Source of the DNA: Thermogemmatispora carboxidivorans
GTDB lineage: Bacteria; Chloroflexota; Ktedonobacteria; Ktedonobacterales; Ktedonobacteraceae
NCBI RefSeq assembly: GCF_000702505.1
Contig: NZ_JNIM01000001.1
Location: 496,001-560,000, forward strand
Length of the DNA stretch: 64,000 bases
Reading direction: 5' to 3'
Within the stretch, counting starts at the first letter, position 1; each line of letters opens with the position of its first letter. The notes below the pieces were generated by a model that was not told the origin of the DNA, searched no databases, and saw nothing but the letters and a program-made list of their open reading frames with translations. Positions 27,797-36,731 of this stretch are shown one piece after another. A program made the position numbers and the translations under genes.

Positions 27797-28849
27797 ATGA
27801 GCAACCACAGCAACGATGAGCGTGAGATGATGCAGCCGCATCCGGATTCTTCTGGGGGACTGGCCCGTTGGTTGCAGGAGTTGATGCTACCCCCCAATGC
27901 GCCGGCTCCTTCCCCCTCGTCTGCAAACGAGCAGCTCTCTTTGCTCCAGAGCAACGACGACCATCTACGCCTCTATCAGCAAATTCCCGATTTTTGTGCA
28001 GCACTGCTTCAACATGATGATCAGGTTTACCTGCGCTATGCTGGGTTCATCTATCATCTGATTGGTTGCTCGCTCTGCCGAAACACCTATGTGGAAACCT
28101 ACACCGCGCTGAGAAAAGCCCTGACGGATCAACCTCGTTCCCCTGAGCAGGAAGCCATTTTGCGCCCTCCGTCCGCGGTTCCGCCAGCGCCAGCCCGATC
28201 GCTGGTCCATCTCTGCCAGACCCTGATTCGCCAGGCGGAGCTCTTGTTGCGTCAGGCAAAACGCGAGCCTGAGCGCGAAGATTCCCTCATCGCTGCCCGG
28301 CAGCTTTTGCAACGGGCTATTCGCTTGAGCGTGGGTCTGACTCAGCAGCGCGAGCAGGCTTTGCGCGATCTGGTGCGAGTGGCAAGTCTGGTGGCGGAAC
28401 GTGAAGGGCCACCCCGTGAGCCTCCGCTTTATGCCTATGAGCTACGCCAGCCTGGTGCTGCGGCGCGCTCTGTTCGCAGGAGCGTTACCCCCTTGGCGAG
28501 TGCGGGATTGGCTGGCCAGCAGGGGAGGCCGGCTATTCTTTTGCAGGCTGGTTCCTATGAAGGCAGAATAGAGCAAGAAGGCGACCTGCTTGTTCTCTTT
28601 CTGCAGGGATTGCCCCCGCAGCTGCATGGTCAATCCCTGGAAGCAACTCTTCCTCTAGGCACCCTGATTGAGGCAGTGGAGTGGTTCGGCGGTAACCCAC
28701 AGGCAATTCGCTCGCCGGAGGCGGTGGATTCCCAGGGCCGGCTGCGCTTCCCGTTAGGGCGCACCTCCCTCCAGCTAAGCAAGCCAGAAGAGCGCAACAT
28801 GCTGGAAGTCGTGTTCATGCGCCTCGAGTTACGTCCCTGCACGACCTGA
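27797..28849 (+). CDS. Soluble protein with anti-sigma (ZAS-type) zinc motif
   Basis: 350 residues, no membrane helix. His87-x3-Cys91-x2-Cys94 ('YHLIGCSLC') is the HxxxCxxC motif of zinc-binding anti-sigma domains, preceded by a helical segment as in that family. The middle is helical, Arg/Gln-rich; the last 110 residues look like a beta domain of unknown kind. AAGGAGG gives a firm start. With the sigma-like gene upstream it forms a probable sigma/anti-sigma pair. Unlike most ZAS proteins it has no transmembrane segment, so it would sense a cytoplasmic signal. Confidence 0.65.
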   Translation: MSNHSNDEREMMQPHPDSSGGLARWLQELMLPPNAPAPSPSSANEQLSLLQSNDDHLRLYQQIPDFCAALLQHDDQVYLRYAGFIYHLIGCSLCRNTYVETYTALRKALTDQPRSPEQEAILRPPSAVPPAPARSLVHLCQTLIRQAELLLRQAKREPEREDSLIAARQLLQRAIRLSVGLTQQREQALRDLVRVASLVAEREGPPREPPLYAYELRQPGAAARSVRRSVTPLASAGLAGQQGRPAILLQAGSYEGRIEQEGDLLVLFLQGLPPQLHGQSLEATLPLGTLIEAVEWFGGNPQAIRSPEAVDSQGRLRFPLGRTSLQLSKPEERNMLEVVFMRLELRPCTT

Positions 28850-28907
28850 TGAGGAGCCACCGCTGACCCTGAGCAAGGGTACAAGTGGGGTGCAAGCTGA
28901 TCTTCAT

Positions 28908-30284
28908 TCAGGGACGAGGGCGGCGCTGAGCGATCTCGTAAGCGCGGCGGAAGTAGAGAAAGGCTTCTCGTGCTTCCCCTCGTCCCTCAAGCAGACGAGC
29001 GTAAGTGCTGTAGTATTCGGCGAGCTGGTCGCGGTCGATGTGGAGGCGCTCTAAAAGGCTCAGTGCCTCGCGACAGAGCTGATCGCCGTACTCATACTGG
29101 TTCTCCTCGTAAGCGAGCTGACCAAGAAGGAAGAGGGCCTCGGCCTGAATAAGGTTGTCATCAAAGGTGCGCGCCAGTGCCAGAGCTTGCTCACTATAGC
29201 GCCTGGCTTCGCTGAGCTGATGATCGTGGTGGAAATGCCAGTGCGCCAGGTGAAAGGCGATACTGGCAGCCTGCAGCGGTTCTCTGGCCCGCTGTTGCAG
29301 GTCTTCTAAAGCGGCGAAGGCTTGCCGACGGCTGGCCTCGTCTCCGCTGTGCAGACGGGCATGGTAGAGCAAATGGGTGATCTCTCCTTGTAAGCGGCTG
29401 AGACGGCGCCGCGTCTGGACAGCCAGGGCTTTGTGGGCGCTGAGCAGGGCCAGTGGATAGGTGCCCTGTCGCGCATAGCCTGCGCTTAGCTCATAGTAAG
29501 CCTGTTCTGGCGGTGAGGTGAGCGCTGCCGCCGCCTTCTCGCTCAGGGCTGCCGCTTGTCTCAGGGCGGCGATCGCGCGTTCGGCCTCGCCTCGTCTTAG
29601 ATAGTGCTGCCCAAGACCGAGATAAGATCGAATGAGAAGAAAGTAGTCTTTCGGGGTAATTCTGTCGGAAATGCTGATACTTTCATGATAGAAAAATTCT
29701 GCTAAATAATAATTTTGCATAGAGAAATGTACAAGACCAGAAAGATATAAAATACAGGCTTTTAGGGGAGAAGGCTCATAGTCTGCAAGAAGCTGGCGGC
29801 CCTCTTCAAGGGAGCGCTCAGCTTCGGAGAGGTGCCCACTGGAGAAGGCGGCAAGGGCGAGAAGATAATAGACCCGCGCCTTATCCTGGCGCGGGAGAAT
29901 GGCACTGATCAAGTCGTGCAAGGCGGCGGTGGCCCGGGCAAGCTCGCCCTCGTGAATCCAGATCTCGCTCTCCAGTAGCCGCAGGTGCAGCTCGCTCTCG
30001 CTTGCAAGGGCGCGTCGCCCATCGCGAGCGGTGGTGCTTGGCTGGTCAAGTAGCCCTCCTCCAGTCTCGGCCAGCAGCTGGGCGGGGGAGACGTTCAGCC
30101 GGCTGGCCAGGATTTCCAGCGCCCGAATAGAGGGCTGAATCTGTCCGCGCTCAATCGCTGAGATGTAGCTTACGGAGAAGTCTTGACCGGCCAGCTGGCT
30201 CTGAGTGAGTTTCCTGGCTTGCCTGATCGCTCGCACTCTTGCCCCTACTGAAGACCCGAGGTGGTTGGGCGTCTTTGGTGACAT
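28908..30284 (-). CDS. XRE-HTH regulator with TPR repeats, copy 2
   Basis: 458 residues with the same architecture as the gene at 25017: HTH at residues 15-72 ('LTQSQLAGQDFSVSYISAIERG' core, here quoted in part by position) followed by TPR units to the C-terminus. The HTH recognition region is nearly the same in both copies, so they may bind related DNA sites. AGGAGG is 6 nt before the ATG. It converges on the ZAS gene. Confidence 0.88.
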   Translation of the reverse strand: MSPKTPNHLGSSVGARVRAIRQARKLTQSQLAGQDFSVSYISAIERGQIQPSIRALEILASRLNVSPAQLLAETGGGLLDQPSTTARDGRRALASESELHLRLLESEIWIHEGELARATAALHDLISAILPRQDKARVYYLLALAAFSSGHLSEAERSLEEGRQLLADYEPSPLKACILYLSGLVHFSMQNYYLAEFFYHESISISDRITPKDYFLLIRSYLGLGQHYLRRGEAERAIAALRQAAALSEKAAAALTSPPEQAYYELSAGYARQGTYPLALLSAHKALAVQTRRRLSRLQGEITHLLYHARLHSGDEASRRQAFAALEDLQQRAREPLQAASIAFHLAHWHFHHDHQLSEARRYSEQALALARTFDDNLIQAEALFLLGQLAYEENQYEYGDQLCREALSLLERLHIDRDQLAEYYSTYARLLEGRGEAREAFLYFRRAYEIAQRRPRP

Positions 30285-30710
30285 AGAACCCTCCTACGTA
30301 CAGCACACTCGTGAACATGAATGGGGAGTCAATAAATAAATAACTTCCTCATAAAAGAGATTGTAAATTCTTTTTATTGTTGTGTCAATAGCAAGAAAAA
30401 ATCAGCACGCAAAAAAGTCCCTTTCTTGTGTTACAACTAAAGCTGTCTCCCTATTCTGATCCTCTGAATGAACAGCGTATTGCAGCAGTCATCGCAATGC
30501 TATGCACAGTTTAATCAAAATTCAAGCAGAGGCTACCCTCTCCTTTAGAACGCCAGCCAGCCAGCCAATCTGCTCGAACTGTATATAGCAGTCTTTCTCT
30601 ATGAGAAAATAACGCAGAGGCTCTCTGCATCTGGTACCATCTTCCTGTGCTCTTCTATCTTCATCTGGTTATCTCTCTTTAGTGAAAGCAGGGGGGACAG
30701 ATATCTCCTG
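30285..30710. other. AT-rich divergent intergenic region
   Basis: About 425 bases between copy 2 of the XRE-TPR gene and the aroC promoter. Markedly AT-rich at 30320-30660. No coding frame, and no inverted repeat that I trust. Confidence 0.4.
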
Positions 30711-30740
30711 CTGACGGCCTACCCTTTTTCCCTGTATAAT
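30711..30740 (+). promoter_or_regulatory. Promoter of aroC
   Basis: CTGACG (30711-30716), 18 bp, TATAAT (30735-30740). Confidence 0.65.
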
Positions 30741-30776
30741 CAAGGCAATCTGGACTTCTGGGAGGGTGAGTCTCTC

Positions 30777-31940
30777 ATGTTTCGCTTTCTCACCGCGGGT
30801 GAATCGCATGGTCCCTGTCTGACTGTGATTGTCGAAGGGCTGCCTGCCGGGCTGGAGATCGATCGTGAAGCTATTGACCGGGATCTTCGTCGTCGTCAGG
30901 GTGGCTATGGGCGTGGTGGACGCATGAAGATCGAGAGAGACAGTGTGCGTTTTCTCTCTGGTGTTCGGCATGGGCGGACTCTTGGCTCGCCGGTGACCAT
31001 GCAGATTGAGAATCGCGACTGGGTAAATTGGCAGCAAGCTATGAGCGCTGAGCCGGTGGAGGAGCTGCCCGAGCCGGTGACGCGCGTGCGTCCTGGTCAC
31101 GCCGATTTTACGGGGGCCATCAAGTATGGCCATCGTGATGTGCGCAACGTGATTGAGCGAGCCAGCTCGCGCGAGACTGCGGCGCGTGTGGCTGTCGGGT
31201 CCCTTTGCCGCCAGCTGCTGCAGCCTTTTGGGGTCTCCATTCATAGCCATGTTCTGGCCATTGCCGATGTAGGCTATGAGGAGCCGCGTCCCCTGACGCG
31301 CGATGCCTATCCTCCCAGCCTGTGGGAGCAGGTCGAGGCGTCGCCGATGCGCTGTGCTGATCCTGCCTTGACCGAGCGCATGATTGCTCGTATTCTAGAA
31401 GCAAAGCGAGCTGGCGATACCTGTGGTGGTGTCTTTGAGGTCGTGGCGCTTGGGGTTCCGATCGGGCTGGGCAGCTACAGCCAATGGGATCGGCGTCTGA
31501 GCGCGCGCCTGGGCCTGGCCATGCTCAGCATTCCTTCGGCCAAGGCTGTCGAGATCGGCGCGGGGCTGGAAGCGGCGCGGCGCACTGGCTCTCACGTTCA
31601 TGATGTGCTGCGGCATGGCGCTGACGGTAGCTGGTATCATGTGACGAACAACGCCGGCGGCATCGAAGGAGGGATTACCAACGGCGAGCCGCTGGTGGTG
31701 CGTGTGGCGCTCAAACCCATCCCTTCTTTGGCTCATCCGCTACCCGCCGTCGATCTGGCCAGTGGCGAGAATATTGATCAGACCCGCTATGAGCGCAGCG
31801 ATGTCTGCGTGGTGCCTGCTGGTGGCGTGGTTGGTGAGGCCATGATGGCTATTGTTCTGGCCGAAGCCCTGCTAGAAAAGTACGGAGGCGATAGTCTGGA
31901 GGAGGTGCTGCGTCATTTCCAGGCCAGCCAATCGGCTTAG
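30777..31940 (+). CDS. aroC: Chorismate synthase
   Basis: Makes chorismate from EPSP, the last common step of aromatic synthesis, using reduced FMN. 387 residues, the usual length. Family marks: 'TAGESHGPCLTVIVEGLPAG', 'RRQGGYGRGGRM', 'RPGHADFTGAIKYGHRDVRNVIERASSRETAARVA' (conserved His and Arg residues) and 'NNAGGIEGGITNGEPL'. Quoted blocks are read in order along the protein at residues 7-26, 39-50, 105-140 and 290-310. GGGAGGGTGAG precedes the ATG. It stands alone rather than in an aro cluster. Confidence 0.96.
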   Translation: MFRFLTAGESHGPCLTVIVEGLPAGLEIDREAIDRDLRRRQGGYGRGGRMKIERDSVRFLSGVRHGRTLGSPVTMQIENRDWVNWQQAMSAEPVEELPEPVTRVRPGHADFTGAIKYGHRDVRNVIERASSRETAARVAVGSLCRQLLQPFGVSIHSHVLAIADVGYEEPRPLTRDAYPPSLWEQVEASPMRCADPALTERMIARILEAKRAGDTCGGVFEVVALGVPIGLGSYSQWDRRLSARLGLAMLSIPSAKAVEIGAGLEAARRTGSHVHDVLRHGADGSWYHVTNNAGGIEGGITNGEPLVVRVALKPIPSLAHPLPAVDLASGENIDQTRYERSDVCVVPAGGVVGEAMMAIVLAEALLEKYGGDSLEEVLRHFQASQSA

Positions 31941-32033
31941 GGCAGGGCCTGTCAGGTCAGAGAGCGAGTGGCGAAAACGCGCGCCCTGGGTCTGCTGTTT
32001 CGCTGGCTCCGGTCCAGCGGGGGGAGGCTTCGC

Positions 32034-32531
32034 TCAGATCTCGTCTTGGGGGCTGTTGCTCTTCACCTCCGCGGTCGTCTCGCCCGCAGAGGGAAAGGAC
32101 TGTCTTTTCTGCCAGCAGGTCGGGCAGTAACCGCTGGCCATCAGGTCCAGTGTCAGACCGTGAAAGCCATATTGCTGCTGTAGGTCTTCGTGCAGGTTCC
32201 CGAGGAGGTTCTCGTCGAGATGGATAATGACGCGGCAGCCACGGCAGATCAGATGGTGATGGGCCTTGCCTGGCGCACGCTCATAGCGTGGCGGCTCCCC
32301 CGGAAGGCGGTTCTCACGTACCAGCCCTAGCTCCTTGAGGAGTTCGAGCGTGCGGTAGATGGTCGAGAGGCTGACCGCGGGATTCTGCTGCTGAACACGC
32401 TCGCTGATCTGTTCGATGCTGAGATGGGCGTCGGCTTCGTGAATGACGTTCAAGATCATCGAGCGCTGCGGCGTGAGACGGTAGCCGCGCTTGCGTAGAA
32501 ACTCGCTCGACGACTTGATAGAATGATGCAT
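32034..32531 (-). CDS. Fur-family metalloregulator
   Basis: 165 residues. Winged helix at residues 1-85 ('RLTPQRSMILNVIHEADAH', 'VSLSTIYRTLELLKELGLV'), then the dimer/metal domain with 'HHHLICRGC' and a second Cys pair 'YCPTC' that together make the structural zinc site. Could be Fur, Zur or PerR; the sensor residues do not decide it. GAGG precedes the ATG. It is divergent from fdhD across a 301-bp gap that includes a short GATC-type repeat (32635-32656), where an operator would be expected though no clear Fur box is seen. Confidence 0.9.
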   Translation of the reverse strand: MHHSIKSSSEFLRKRGYRLTPQRSMILNVIHEADAHLSIEQISERVQQQNPAVSLSTIYRTLELLKELGLVRENRLPGEPPRYERAPGKAHHHLICRGCRVIIHLDENLLGNLHEDLQQQYGFHGLTLDLMASGYCPTCWQKRQSFPSAGETTAEVKSNSPQDEI

Positions 32532-32832
32532 TGCTCAAACCTCGACGTGCAATTGACCTGAGCTGGGCTGTCTTCGGCTCGCCAGGACAGCCCGACAGCT
32601 CTCTTAGCTCTATATGAGAATGCCTGGATGGGTAGATCGATGGATCGATCGATCGAGTATACAGGGTGCGCAGCCTCGCCTGAATCCTAGCATGGCCAGA
32701 GGCGAGGCGTCAATGAGGGTGGCTAGAGGCGATCATGAATAGAAGAACGGCGTGGTCTTCTCGCTTGCCGTTGTGTGCAAGCCTGCTCAGCTGATGAGTG
32801 CACAGTGCGACGAAGCGAAGGAGGATGGCACC

Positions 32833-33714
32833 ATGACTGCTACCCAATTTTGGCGCTCTATCGTTGATCCTCTGCGCGTCATGAGTGCGCGCGTGCTCCA
32901 CTGGGAGGGAGAAGATGCTCAGTTGCGCGACGAGGCCCTGGCTGTCGAAGAGCCGCTGGAGGTCCGCCTCAACCGGCGCAGTCTCGCGATCATTATGCGT
33001 ACCCCCGGCCACGATCGCGAGCTCGCTCTGGGGTTCCTTTTTAATGAGGGTCTCATTCGCTCGGGGCAGGAGGTGCTGCGTGTCGAGGAAGCTCTTGACG
33101 CTGATGGCCTCCCGCTGCCCAACGTCATCGAGGTCACTTTGCGCACGAGCGAGGCCCAGGAGGAGCAAGCCGGTGGTGACGCTCTCTGCCAGGCTACCTT
33201 TGAGCGCCACTTTGCGGTCTCCTCTAGCTGCGGGCTATGTGGCAAGAATAGCATTGCGGACCTGCTGAGCTCGCTTGCACCGCTTGAGCCAGATACGCTG
33301 CGCTTGCGGGCCGAGACCCTCTACGCGCTGCCTGAGCGGCTGCGGGTCGCCCAGGCTGTCTTCTCCCATACTGGCGGCCTGCATGCGGCAGCTCTCTTCT
33401 CACTCCAGGGTGACCTGTTGCTCCTACGTGAGGATGTCGGGCGACATAATGCGGTGGATAAGCTCGTGGGCTGGGGACTGCTCCAGGGCAACTTCCCCTA
33501 CCGCGAGCATATTCTCATGGTGAGCGGACGGACCTCGTTCGAAATTATTCAGAAAGCTCTCTCTGCCCGTATCCCTTGTGTTGCGGCGATCTCGGCGCCA
33601 TCGAGTCTGGCCGTGGAGCTGGCGGAGCAAGCGGGCATCACGCTCGTTGGCTTTCTGCGAGGACGTTCAATGAACGTCTACACGCACCCTGAGCGTTTGC
33701 TGGCCGCGGGCTAA
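32833..33714 (+). CDS. fdhD: Formate dehydrogenase accessory sulfurtransferase
   Basis: FdhD passes sulfur from IscS to the molybdenum cofactor of formate dehydrogenase. 293 residues with the redox/sulfur-carrying pair in 'SSCGLCGK', 'FSHTGGLHAAALF', 'REDVGRHNAVDKLVGWGL' and 'VSGRTSFEIIQKA', all conserved in the family. ATG 32833 has AAGGAGG 8 nt upstream; the frame is open further back without a ribosome site. No formate dehydrogenase gene lies in this window. Confidence 0.95.
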   Translation: MTATQFWRSIVDPLRVMSARVLHWEGEDAQLRDEALAVEEPLEVRLNRRSLAIIMRTPGHDRELALGFLFNEGLIRSGQEVLRVEEALDADGLPLPNVIEVTLRTSEAQEEQAGGDALCQATFERHFAVSSSCGLCGKNSIADLLSSLAPLEPDTLRLRAETLYALPERLRVAQAVFSHTGGLHAAALFSLQGDLLLLREDVGRHNAVDKLVGWGLLQGNFPYREHILMVSGRTSFEIIQKALSARIPCVAAISAPSSLAVELAEQAGITLVGFLRGRSMNVYTHPERLLAAG

Positions 33715-33721
33715 AGTCCTC

Positions 33722-33750
33722 TTGCGTGCCAGGGAGGACAGGGCTATAAT
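33722..33750 (+). promoter_or_regulatory. Promoter of mnmE, possibly leaderless
   Basis: TTGCGT (33722-33727), 17 bp, TATAAT (33745-33750). It starts 8 bases after the fdhD stop. The first ATG downstream, 33758, is 7 nt after the -10 box. Confidence 0.55.
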
Positions 33751-33757
33751 GCGGACT

Positions 33758-35197
33758 ATGCGAGGAGCCATGCAGAGTGATACCATAGCAGCGATCGCCA
33801 CCCCTCCTGGTGTGGGTGGCGTGGGCATTGTGCGCGTGAGTGGGGAGGCAGCTTTCTCCATTGTGCTCCCGCTCTTCCGCCGTCCTGGTGGGGAGCAGAC
33901 GCCCCCTCCTTCCCACCAGCTCACCTATGGGCGAATCGTTGATCCGCGTAGCGGGGAGGTGCTCGACGAGGTGCTGGTGGCTTTCATGTGTCGGCCCCAC
34001 ACCTATACGCGCGAAGATGTCGTTGAGATTCAGGGACATGGCGGGCCGCTCGTCCTGCAGCGTATTCTGCGCCTTGTACTGGAACAAGGGGCCCGACTGG
34101 CGCAGCCGGGTGAGTTTACTCTGCGAGCCTTTCTCAATGGACGTCTCGATCTGGCGCAGGCGGAGGCGGTCATGGATGTCATCAGTGCCCGCACCGAGGC
34201 GGGGTTACGGCTGGCCATGCAGCAGCTGCAGGGGCGCGTCTCGGCCCGTCTGCATGAGGCTCGACAGACAGTGCTGGGTGTCCTGGCACGTATCGAGGCG
34301 AGCATTGATTTCCCCGAAGATGATATTCCTACCCCGCGCGCCGACGAGTTGCGTTCCCCTCTCCTGGCAGCTCTGAGCCTGATCGATGAGTTGCTGGCCG
34401 GGGCAGAACAGGGCCGCCTCTATCGCTACGGTCTGCGCACCGTCATCATCGGTCGCCCCAATGTTGGCAAATCAAGCCTCCTGAATGCCTTGCTGCGCAG
34501 TGAGCGTGCCATTGTTACGCCGATCGCCGGCACAACCCGCGATACAGTTGAGGAAGTGGCCAATCTCCGGGGCATTCCTCTCCATCTGATCGACACCGCT
34601 GGGATCACGCCTACGGATGACCCAGTCGAGCAGATTGGTATCCAGCGCAGCCGCGCTGCTGCGGAGAGCGCTGACCTGGCGCTGCTGGTCTTCGATGGCG
34701 CTGAGGATTTCACCGCTCAAGATCGCCAGGTCTGTGAGGAGCTCCAGCGTCTGGGTTTCGGCCAGGAGGACAGTGAGACGGCCAATGGTCGCACTGGGCG
34801 CCCGCTGATTCTGGTGCTGAATAAGATCGATCGTCCGCGCTCGTTGCCGCTTGAGCAGGTGCGCCGCTTCTGGCCGCAGGCGCCGCTGGTGATGACCTCA
34901 ACGCTGACGGGCGAGGGACTGAGCCAGCTGGAGGAGACGATCGCCAACCTGGTGCTGGCCGGCAGAGCGCTCCAAAGCGATAGCGTGCTGGTGACAAATC
35001 TGCGCCATCAGGAGGCTCTGCGCCTGGCCTCGCAGCATTTGCAGGCAGCCCTGGCCACGTTGGCGCAAGATCTGCCCCTCGACTTTGTCTCCATCGACCT
35101 GCAGGCTGCCTGCCACGCCCTCGGCGAGATCACCGGCGAGACGGCCAGCGCCGACCTGCTTGAACGCATCTTCAGCGAATTCTGCATCGGAAAGTAA
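33758..35197 (+). CDS. mnmE: tRNA modification GTPase MnmE
   Basis: With MnmG it installs the carboxymethylaminomethyl or taurine-like group on U34 of tRNAs. About 479 residues: folate-binding N-domain ('[20 protein letters not shown]'), helical domain, G domain with 'GRPNVGKSS', 'GTTRDT', 'DTAG' and 'NKID', and the C-terminal Cys-Ile-Gly-Lys with the catalytic Cys. Start is uncertain: 33758 would be leaderless; 33749 lies in the -10 box; 33770 (best match to family N-termini) has AGGAG but only 2 nt away. mnmG lies 16 kb downstream rather than adjacent. Confidence 0.95.
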   Translation: MRGAMQSDTIAAIATPPGVGGVGIVRVSGEAAFSIVLPLFRRPGGEQTPPPSHQLTYGRIVDPRSGEVLDEVLVAFMCRPHTYTREDVVEIQGHGGPLVLQRILRLVLEQGARLAQPGEFTLRAFLNGRLDLAQAEAVMDVISARTEAGLRLAMQQLQGRVSARLHEARQTVLGVLARIEASIDFPEDDIPTPRADELRSPLLAALSLIDELLAGAEQGRLYRYGLRTVIIGRPNVGKSSLLNALLRSERAIVTPIAGTTRDTVEEVANLRGIPLHLIDTAGITPTDDPVEQIGIQRSRAAAESADLALLVFDGAEDFTAQDRQVCEELQRLGFGQEDSETANGRTGRPLILVLNKIDRPRSLPLEQVRRFWPQAPLVMTSTLTGEGLSQLEETIANLVLAGRALQSDSVLVTNLRHQEALRLASQHLQAALATLAQDLPLDFVSIDLQAACHALGEITGETASADLLERIFSEFCIGK

Positions 35198-35257
35198 CAG
35201 ATGTTCTTTTTTTGTTGATTATATTGATTTATTTGTAATAGTCTCTGAAGAAGAAAG

Positions 35258-36499
35258 ATGGTCTTTAGAAGCAATATCAAGCGCTCGACGCTGCTCATCG
35301 TTGTGGCTGTCATCCTAAGCAGTGTTGTTCTGACCGCCCTGGCCTACCGGGTGGCGCTAGTGGGCATGGCGGCGAGCGAGGCCACGCCGACCCCGGTGCC
35401 GGTGGTGTTGCGACCGACGCCGACCCCTTCGCCGACGCCGACCTTTACGCCGACACCGACTCCTTCGCCGACCCCCTCGCCGACGCGTGATCCGGCTACC
35501 ATTCTCGGGGTTGAGGGACGTACGGCTGCCGCGGCTGGAGGTATTGCCTGGGTGAGGCTGGGAGACCACAGCTGTGGTGCTGCTGGTTTACAAGGCAGCG
35601 CTCTCAGAAATGCCGTTGCCAGCATGCATGCAGCAGGTTTCCATGTCCTGCTGACCCTGTGCCAGCCAAGTGCAGGGCCGCCCCGTCTTTACGATGCCAA
35701 CATTATCCAGGATGCCGCTTTGGCGGGGGCGGATGCCGTACAATGCGGCAACGAACAGATGAAGCTAGACGCCTGGACAACCTATGTTACGCCTGAGCGC
35801 TTTGCGCGCTTTTATGATCTTTGTGCTCAGGCCGTGCAGACCTATGATCCCGGTGCCAAGGTCATTCTCGGCTCCGTTGATCCTCTGGTTGTCCCGGACG
35901 ACTACGGCAAGCTCATGACCCGTGTCGCCTACCTGAATGAGATGCAGACTGCCATGAATACGCTCGTCCATCCAGGTGGCCACTGGAGCTGGCGCACCCA
36001 GACCCTGGGTCTCATCGATAGCTGGCACAATGGTTATCCAGGCGATTACGTCAATAATCTCTACGGGGTGCTGGCCTTCTGGGCGCAACAGTTTGGCCTT
36101 GATCTCAACAGCGGCAAGCTGGGAGAGCGCATCTGGATTGTCGAGGGCACGGGCTGTTTTCAGGGCTGCGGCCTCAACGTCTACAATCCAACGGAGATCG
36201 CCATTGCCCACATCCTGTCATTGGTTAGCGATGTGCGTACGGCGATGAGCTACCGTGTCCCCTTCTTCTACTTCAGTGGGCAAGACTTCATCATTGATGG
36301 GCAGCTCTGGCCGATCGGGGTCGTAGATGTGAGGGGACATCCCAAGCCTTTAAGGCAAGACCTGGGAATGGGGGCGCGTACATTGACGCTCAGCTGTCCA
36401 CGGGGAGCACTCCAGGTCCAGACACAGCCAGCGTTGCTCGGGGCACTCTATCGCGGCTGCCAGCTGCCGGCGAACTATCGGAGCATTCTGGCCAGCTAA
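35258..36499 (+). CDS. Membrane-anchored glycosidase-like (clan A type) protein
   Basis: 413 residues: N-terminal signal-anchor helix (residues 10-30), a Thr-Pro/Ser-Pro linker of about 35 residues, then a TIM-barrel-like domain. 'VQCGNEQM' and 'IWIVEGTG' put Glu residues where clan A glycosidases have the acid/base (after Gly-Asn) and the nucleophile. Family number cannot be fixed by eye; GH39/GH5-like is a guess. It would act outside the cell on polysaccharide. Cys residues flanking 'GTGCFQGCG' may form a disulfide. The gene follows mnmE after a T-rich 60-bp gap and is convergent with hisS. Confidence 0.65.
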   Translation: MVFRSNIKRSTLLIVVAVILSSVVLTALAYRVALVGMAASEATPTPVPVVLRPTPTPSPTPTFTPTPTPSPTPSPTRDPATILGVEGRTAAAAGGIAWVRLGDHSCGAAGLQGSALRNAVASMHAAGFHVLLTLCQPSAGPPRLYDANIIQDAALAGADAVQCGNEQMKLDAWTTYVTPERFARFYDLCAQAVQTYDPGAKVILGSVDPLVVPDDYGKLMTRVAYLNEMQTAMNTLVHPGGHWSWRTQTLGLIDSWHNGYPGDYVNNLYGVLAFWAQQFGLDLNSGKLGERIWIVEGTGCFQGCGLNVYNPTEIAIAHILSLVSDVRTAMSYRVPFFYFSGQDFIIDGQLWPIGVVDVRGHPKPLRQDLGMGARTLTLSCPRGALQVQTQPALLGALYRGCQLPANYRSILAS

Positions 36500-36646
36500 A
36501 GGCCCTGCCTGAGTGGGGCCGGTTGTTGAGTCGCTTCCGCCCTGCCACTCAGCCGAATAGCCAGGCCAGACAGCACTGCTCTCCTTATTGTGAATGTGGG
36601 CAGTGGGCAAGACTGCGAGGAGTTGCCTGCTGAGAATCTGTGAAGG

Positions 36647-36729
36647 AAGAAGGCTACTCAACGACAGCCACGAGCGAGGAGAGAAGGGCGCGCACCCAGA
36701 GAGCGTAGCCTTCTTCTGCTCCTCGCTCG
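36647..36729. other. Two interleaved inverted repeats (possible pseudoknot/terminator)
   Basis: Arm A AAGAAGGCTAC (36647-36657) pairs with GTAGCCTTCTT (36705-36715). Arm B CGAGCGAGGAG (36671-36681) pairs with CTCCTCGCTCG (36719-36729). The order A-B-A'-B' means both 11-bp helices can form together only as an H-type pseudoknot. The element sits between the convergent stops of the glycosidase-like gene and hisS, ending 2 bases from the hisS stop. Confidence 0.7.
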
Positions 36730-36731
36730 CC

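Noticed and set aside
32635-32656. Short GATC-type repeat between fur and fdhD
   Set aside because: About five units only; no array structure or known function. Not a CRISPR or an origin.
35398-35490. Repetitive CCGACG/CCGACC DNA
   Set aside because: Explained as the coding sequence of the Thr-Pro/Ser-Pro linker of the glycosidase-like protein.
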